Origin: Acetobacteraceae bacterium
GTDB taxonomy: Bacteria; Pseudomonadota; Alphaproteobacteria; Acetobacterales; Acetobacteraceae
DNA length: 6,674 bases
Reading direction: 5' to 3'
NCBI GenBank assembly: GCA_030039695.1
Contig: JASHVB010000219.1
Coordinates: 1-6,674, forward strand
The translations under genes were made by a program, and so were the position numbers. Position 1 is the first letter of the stretch; the number at the start of each line of letters is the position of its first letter. Shown piece by piece: positions 6,443-6,674 of the stretch. The notes beneath the pieces are model-generated. The model had not been told where the DNA came from. It saw only the letters and a list, made by a program, of their open reading frames with translations, and searched no databases.

Positions 6443-6674
6443 CCTGGGCACTCCCAGCTTGCATCGTTTGCATCGGACGGGCGGGACGGTCGTCGAGCAG
6501 GAGTTTCAGCAGCTCGGGACGCGCGTAATGACCGACCGAATCCATCATGCGTTTGCGCTTGGTGATCAGGCCGAGGTCGAGATCGGCAACGATCATGCCC
6601 TCGCCCTCTTTCAGCGGCGGGACAACGAGGCTGCCGTCGGGCGAAACGATCGCGGTGAAGCTGCCGCCGCTGAG
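6375..6674 (-). CDS. nitC: Nit1C nitrilase, C-terminal part (Nit6803 / sll0784 type)
   Basis: The last 99 codons of a nitrilase whose 5' part lies beyond the right edge, so the Glu-Lys-Cys catalytic triad cannot be inspected. Nitrilases of this type hydrolyse a nitrile directly to the carboxylic acid and ammonia and form spiral oligomers. The visible part has the end of the core domain ([15 protein letters not shown], then [19 protein letters not shown]) and the typical C-terminal segment [15 protein letters not shown]. After that comes a tail of about 35 residues, rich in Asp, Ala and Arg, much of which overlaps the nitD reading frame. The order nitrilase, radical SAM, GNAT, AIR synthase, MSMEG_0570, flavoprotein identifies the branch as the Nit1C nitrilase. 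The tail is of low complexity and may be poorly conserved. Confidence 0.9.
   Translation of the reverse strand, partial: LSGGSFTAIVSPDGSLVVPPLKEGEGMIVADLDLGLITKRKRMMDSVGHYARPELLKLLLDDRPARPMQTMQAGSAQDERPDEDGASDQRVAIARVAAD
6451..6455 (-). promoter_or_regulatory. Shine-Dalgarno site that decides the nitD start
   Basis: GGGAG on the minus strand, 8 nt before the ATG at 6442. Its last G is the first base of the competing in-frame GTG at 6451, so that GTG could not use this site. It lies within the nitC coding region. Confidence 0.55.

Noticed and set aside
5018..6565. 515-residue plus-strand open frame antisense to nitC, nitD and nitE
   Set aside because: Arg/Ala/Gly-rich translation with no recognisable domain, lying opposite well-identified genes. 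Long antisense frames are expected where codons end in G or C.

Overview
The window is a high-GC bacterial chromosomal segment, most likely from a proteobacterium. A rhizobial or Bradyrhizobium-like alphaproteobacterium is my best guess, from the base composition, the style of the amidase and the IS110 subgroup. That assignment is inference; no taxonomic marker is present. The right two thirds (2324-6674, minus strand) is the distal part of a Nit1C gene cluster. Read right to left it holds the C-terminal end of a nitrilase (nitC), a radical-SAM-like protein (nitD), a GNAT acyltransferase (nitE), an AIR-synthase-like ATPase (nitF), a small protein of the MSMEG_0570 family (nitG) and an FMO-like flavoprotein (nitH). 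All five gene junctions overlap (68, 4, 8, 4 and 14 bp for C/D, D/E, F/G, E/F and G/H respectively), so this is one translationally coupled operon. Its promoter and first gene(s) lie beyond the right edge.

The left third has a different character. Positions 1-406 are lower in GC and hold only a doubtful short ORF with one possible membrane segment, a perfect 14-bp palindrome (311-324) and a strong Shine-Dalgarno site. These lead into a complete plus-strand amidase-signature hydrolase (407-1822) with an intact Lys-cisSer-Ser triad.

The roughly 500 bp between the convergent amidase and nitH (1823-2323) is almost entirely a decayed IS110-family transposase. It is truncated at both ends, with a frameshift near 1921-1940, an in-frame 15-bp tandem duplication (1996-2025) and an in-frame TGA (2180-2182). 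Its recognisable sequence stops within about 15 bp of the nitH stop codon, so it marks the edge of the conserved cluster.

Functionally, Nit1C clusters are a conserved set found in diverse bacteria and have been linked genetically to growth on cyanide as a nitrogen source in Pseudomonas fluorescens NCIMB 11764. The small molecule handled by the radical SAM, acyltransferase, AIR-like and flavin enzymes is not established as far as I know. That makes the cluster the most interesting system here. The amidase could hydrolyse an amide by-product of nitrile metabolism, but nothing in the sequence ties it to the operon.
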